Assembly (NCBI GenBank): GCA_020631315.1
Contig: JAHDHM010000117.1
Coordinates: 1,589-9,341, forward strand
Length of the DNA stretch: 7,753 nucleotides
Source: Acidimicrobiales bacterium
Lineage (GTDB): Bacteria > Actinomycetota > Acidimicrobiia > Acidimicrobiales > Poriferisodaliceae
Reading direction: 5' to 3'
Shown: in pieces, positions 6,701 to 7,753 of the stretch
Layout: every line of letters starts with the position of its first letter
Position numbering within the stretch: the first letter of the stretch is position 1
Translations under genes and position numbers: made by a program
The notes under the pieces: model-generated
What the model saw: only the letters and a program-made list of their open reading frames with translations
Told to the model about the DNA's origin: nothing
Databases searched by the model: none

Positions 6701-7093
6701 CGCGTCGTCGGCCTGGTTGGCGACGACGATGCCCTGGATCTGGAACTGCTCCGTCGGGACCGTGGCGAACGCAGCGACGACGTCGAGGTCGCCGTCGGTG
6801 ATGGTCTGGACGAGCGTCGGCGCGGTGTTGCCTGCCGTCCACGGGTCGTAGCTCACGAAACCGGCAGGTGCGACGATCGCAGCCTCGGCACCCGTGTAGG
6901 AGAACTGGGGCCCGGCCGTGCCGATGACCTCGGTCCACACCCCGGTGTCGAGCGTCGTCGAGTTGAAGTCGTCACTGGTCTCGCCGGCGGCGCCGGCGGG
7001 CGTGGCGGGGACGGCGGCGAGCACCGACACCATCAGCAGCAGTGCGACGAGGATTCTCGGCATTCGTGAACGCCGGCGGGAAGAGTTCGGCAC
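3740..7093 (-). CDS. Large secreted multidomain protein with lectin-like, FnIII/Ig-like, chitobiase-C-type, PKD-like and propeller repeats
   Basis: A 1117-residue exported protein. I chose GTG 7093: AGGAGA lies at the right distance upstream in a context much like that of the methyltransferase gene, whereas ATG 7117 has no such site. Residues 1 to about 35 form a signal peptide (RRRSRMPRILVALLLMV, cleavage near AGA/AG). Then come a beta-sandwich, LamG-like module (about 39-238), a fibronectin III-like module (262-344), an Ig-like module (345-449), a second lectin-like module (450-687; YDRIVAIGDTDWADYEV, YRLKVWQQGSAEP), a chitobiase/hexosaminidase C-terminal-type module (694-770; IHYTTDGSTPT), a PKD/K319L-like module (772-859), and six propeller-type repeats (860-1117; consensus GYWLVASDGGIFAFGDA). 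No catalytic domain, LPXTG motif or C-terminal membrane helix is seen, so free secretion and glycan or surface binding are inferred. The flanking glycosyltransferase and methyltransferase fit a surface-glycan context. Confidence 0.9.
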   Translation of the reverse strand: MPNSSRRRSRMPRILVALLLMVSVLAAVPATPAGAAGETSDDFNSTTLDTGVWTEVIGTAGPQFSYTGAEAAIVAPAGFVSYDPWTAGNTAPTLVQTITDGDLDVVAAFATVPTEQFQIQGIVVANQADDAFIRFDAFSDGTNIHIFAAEPLVSATPLIDSIAPTADHAKFIRVIYDDTTGDWTLQTATERDPASWTDHGTFNRPMNVGRIGPFGGTSFPSFGEPTPGHVAFVDYFGVLPIPANAVSDAIDTTDPVNSARNVEKTTTTFKITWTTSEPTISTVSLNGGTPVQSTTDSPTYGLNHEVEFTGLTANTAYNLQVVSTDVNGNVDTDNEVQSTPATDDAPVITFWYGDTQTVGGNGDAQRWFDLLGNATDPDGVNFMSYSLNGAAAVAMEVGPDPANRRLENVGDFAVDVLLSSLNAGENTIEILARDNNGQESTKTATIIRVEGVDAPAAVGIDWTGVASIGSITSPVDGLWTPSGDVLQVVQPGYDRIVAIGDTDWADYEVLVPFTVSSLKADKDDPESFGAGIGVFLRWNGHNDTVQAGKQPQVGFWPDGVNPTPLGAIAWWAAPFGVATNDPGSGRLEIVDVVDSDGIGTGADPAVTIPANSAFALAFDTTYLLRAQADGSTYRLKVWQQGSAEPGAWTLEYDGSGDANDPGTGALALVAHEATATFGDVIVTPLSPSVGADQTADPVLDPVSGSTVGQSTSVTAAAAAGATIHYTTDGSTPTPLSPVYTSGVPVSADMRFISYEAGKDPSNVVLATYTVNDAPTVNAGADLGIDVGDTATLSGSVVDDGATGTLDIMWSQVDGPGTVNFADATAAATTATFTVAGTYRLLLTANDGQEVRTDDVTVTVAGGGYWLANGSGRVANFGLDHLGDLSGSALTSAVSGIAANPTSTGYWLTQENGVVTPFGAAADFADLADFAVVPTFPIVDMAATSTGGGVYLLGSDGGVFALGDAVFYGSTGDIALDQPIVSMANHATGQGYWFVALDGGIFTFGPDAPFLGSVPELIPFDQLAAPVVGMAVTPSGNGYWLVASDGGIFAFGDAAFYGSIPGVLPAGTTLDEPIVGIVATKTGNGYWLVARDGGVFAFGDAEFKGSDPTLGEVVGLSG
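3743..4516 (-). repeat. Six tandem 41-47-residue repeats encoding a C-terminal beta-propeller-like domain
   Basis: Six copies align on the GYWLVA motif (residues 863, 904, 948, 990, 1037 and 1084 of the 1117-residue protein), with spacings of 41, 44, 42, 47 and 47 residues. Each has an IV-G/S-M-A-x-T strand, GxGYWLVA, a turn with DGG, then IFAFGDAxFxGS. Copies 5 and 6 are the most alike. Copies 1 and 2 are degenerate, with copy 1 lacking the leading strand. At DNA level the cores at 3796-3850 and 3937-3991 are 141 bp apart and match at about 47 of 55 bases by eye. The propeller fold is inferred from periodicity and strand pattern. Confidence 0.8.
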
Positions 7094-7223
7094 GTGGGTC
7101 TCCTGGAAGTTCGTCATCTGCGACGTGGTCGCGTTCAGGTCAACGGGGGAAAGAGCGAGGAATTACGCGCGCCGCGCACCACCGTCTTGGTACCGCATCG
7201 GCGCAATCATGCCATGACAGGCG

Positions 7224-7753
7224 TTATCTCTGCGATGACCTTCGGATCATCGAGATGCGACGGTAGACGTAACCGACGGGTTCGGTCATCAACGCCTTGC
7301 GGTTGTGCGAGTCCAGCATCACCCGCGGGAAACGGGCGAACATCCGGAGCTTCGTCGTGAGCGAGATCGGCGCCCGCCGGACGCCGTGGCCGTACTCGAT
7401 GAAGCGCCGCCAGCGCGGCAGCGTGAGATCGCCGTTTCGCAGCGGGTCGAACCAGTGATCGCGGTCACGCTCACGATTCTCGCCGTAGGCACGCACCGAC
7501 CGGCTCTGATGCTCTCGGTTGCCGAACTCGCGACCCTCGACCAGCACGTAGCGCCCGCGCAGAGCGAACTCCAGCAAGGTGATGTGGTCGCTGCCCGCGA
7601 AACCACCGATGAGCCCTGTGGTCCGGAGCTCATCGGTGCGCACCACACCGAAGATGTGGAGGCACCAGCGCGAGTCCATCATGATGTCGAAGCCTCGCTG
7701 CACCGGATCATCACCGCGTGCCCCCATGAAGTCCTCGAGCGCCTCGACGACCT
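7224..7753 (-). CDS. Glycosyltransferase family 2, C-terminal part (partial)
   Basis: About 176 residues of the C-terminal half are visible; the frame stays open to the right edge, so the start and the nucleotide-binding DxD domain lie outside. The sequence shows the segment typical of actinobacterial GT2 proteins that build surface polysaccharide: LHIFGVVRTDELRTTGL, then GGFAGSDHITLLEFALRGRY, then FGNREHQSRSVRAYGE with an HWFDP segment after it. GT-A enzymes of this kind transfer a sugar from a nucleotide donor to a growing glycan or lipid-linked acceptor; donor and acceptor cannot be told from this part. The apparent ATG at 7727 is internal, because in-frame residues (VVEALEDF) precede it and the region is mid-domain. 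It ends 130 bp before the secreted-protein gene, on the same strand. No terminator follows, so the two may share a transcript. Confidence 0.88.
   Translation of the reverse strand, partial: VVEALEDFMGARGDDPVQRGFDIMMDSRWCLHIFGVVRTDELRTTGLIGGFAGSDHITLLEFALRGRYVLVEGREFGNREHQSRSVRAYGENRERDRDHWFDPLRNGDLTLPRWRRFIEYGHGVRRAPISLTTKLRMFARFPRVMLDSHNRKALMTEPVGYVYRRISMIRRSSQR

Noticed and set aside
7115..7143. Possible promoter of the secreted-protein gene: TTGACC at 7143-7138 on the minus strand
   Set aside because: The -35-like hexamer is good, but the sequence 16-18 bp downstream (CAGATG region) is a poor -10 match. It would give a plausible short leader to GTG 7093, so it is worth noting but not supported enough to annotate.
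7207..7217. Short palindrome TCATG-C-CATGA between the glycosyltransferase and secreted-protein genes
   Set aside because: The arms are only 5 bp with a single central base; too short to separate from chance.
7233..7252. Hairpin CGATGA/TCATCG with a CTTCGG loop at the 3' end of the glycosyltransferase gene
   Set aside because: It lies inside coding sequence, has no U-tract on the minus strand, and the stable UUCG loop would exist only in a plus-strand RNA for which there is no evidence.
1..7753. Search for a defence, mobile-element, CRISPR or toxin-antitoxin system
   Set aside because: No nuclease, helicase, transposase, integrase, repeat-spacer array or toxin motif was recognisable in any plausible coding frame.

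Overview
The window is very GC-rich. Its genes fit a Gram-positive actinobacterium, most likely of the Acidimicrobiia/Ilumatobacter type. That placement is an inference from two things: a wecA-like gene lies directly upstream of ATP synthase genes, as in mycobacteria (Rv1302 to Rv1304, from memory), and the secreted protein ends in GYWLVASDGG-type repeats that I recall mainly from environmental actinobacteria. No ribosomal marker is present, so the rank is tentative.

Layout, from right to left along the minus strand. 7224 to the right edge holds the C-terminal part of a family 2 glycosyltransferase. 3740-7093 encodes a 1117-residue secreted mosaic protein: signal peptide, two lectin-like beta-sandwich modules, fibronectin/Ig-like modules, a chitobiase C-terminal-type module, a PKD/K319L-like module and a C-terminal six-repeat beta-propeller-like domain. 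A strong minus-strand terminator hairpin (3668-3709) separates it from a sugar C-methyltransferase-like gene (2498-3646). That gene converges on the plus-strand hexapeptide acyltransferase gene (1933-2472). The acyltransferase diverges from wecA-like 677-1792 across 140 bp containing an inverted repeat. Last come an AtpZ-like ATP synthase accessory gene (96-488) and the first 33 codons of the next gene (1-99), which overlaps atpZ by ATGA.

Functionally there are two blocks. The left block (atpZ, the coupled gene after it, presumably atpB and onward outside the window) is the start of the ATP synthase operon, with wecA just upstream. The right block (lipid-linked GlcNAc-1-phosphate transferase, O-acyltransferase, methyltransferase, glycosyltransferase, secreted carbohydrate-binding-type protein) looks like cell-surface glycan synthesis and decoration. 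WecA would load the first sugar on undecaprenyl phosphate, the methyltransferase and acyltransferase could modify sugars, and the secreted protein could bind a glycan outside the cell.

No tRNA, rRNA, CRISPR array, insertion sequence, phage gene or recognisable defence system is visible, and no gene-free stretch exceeds 300 bases. The most unusual features are the mosaic secreted protein with its apparently velcro-closed propeller, the stacked inverted repeats before atpZ, and a terminator only about 30 bp from the methyltransferase start codon.
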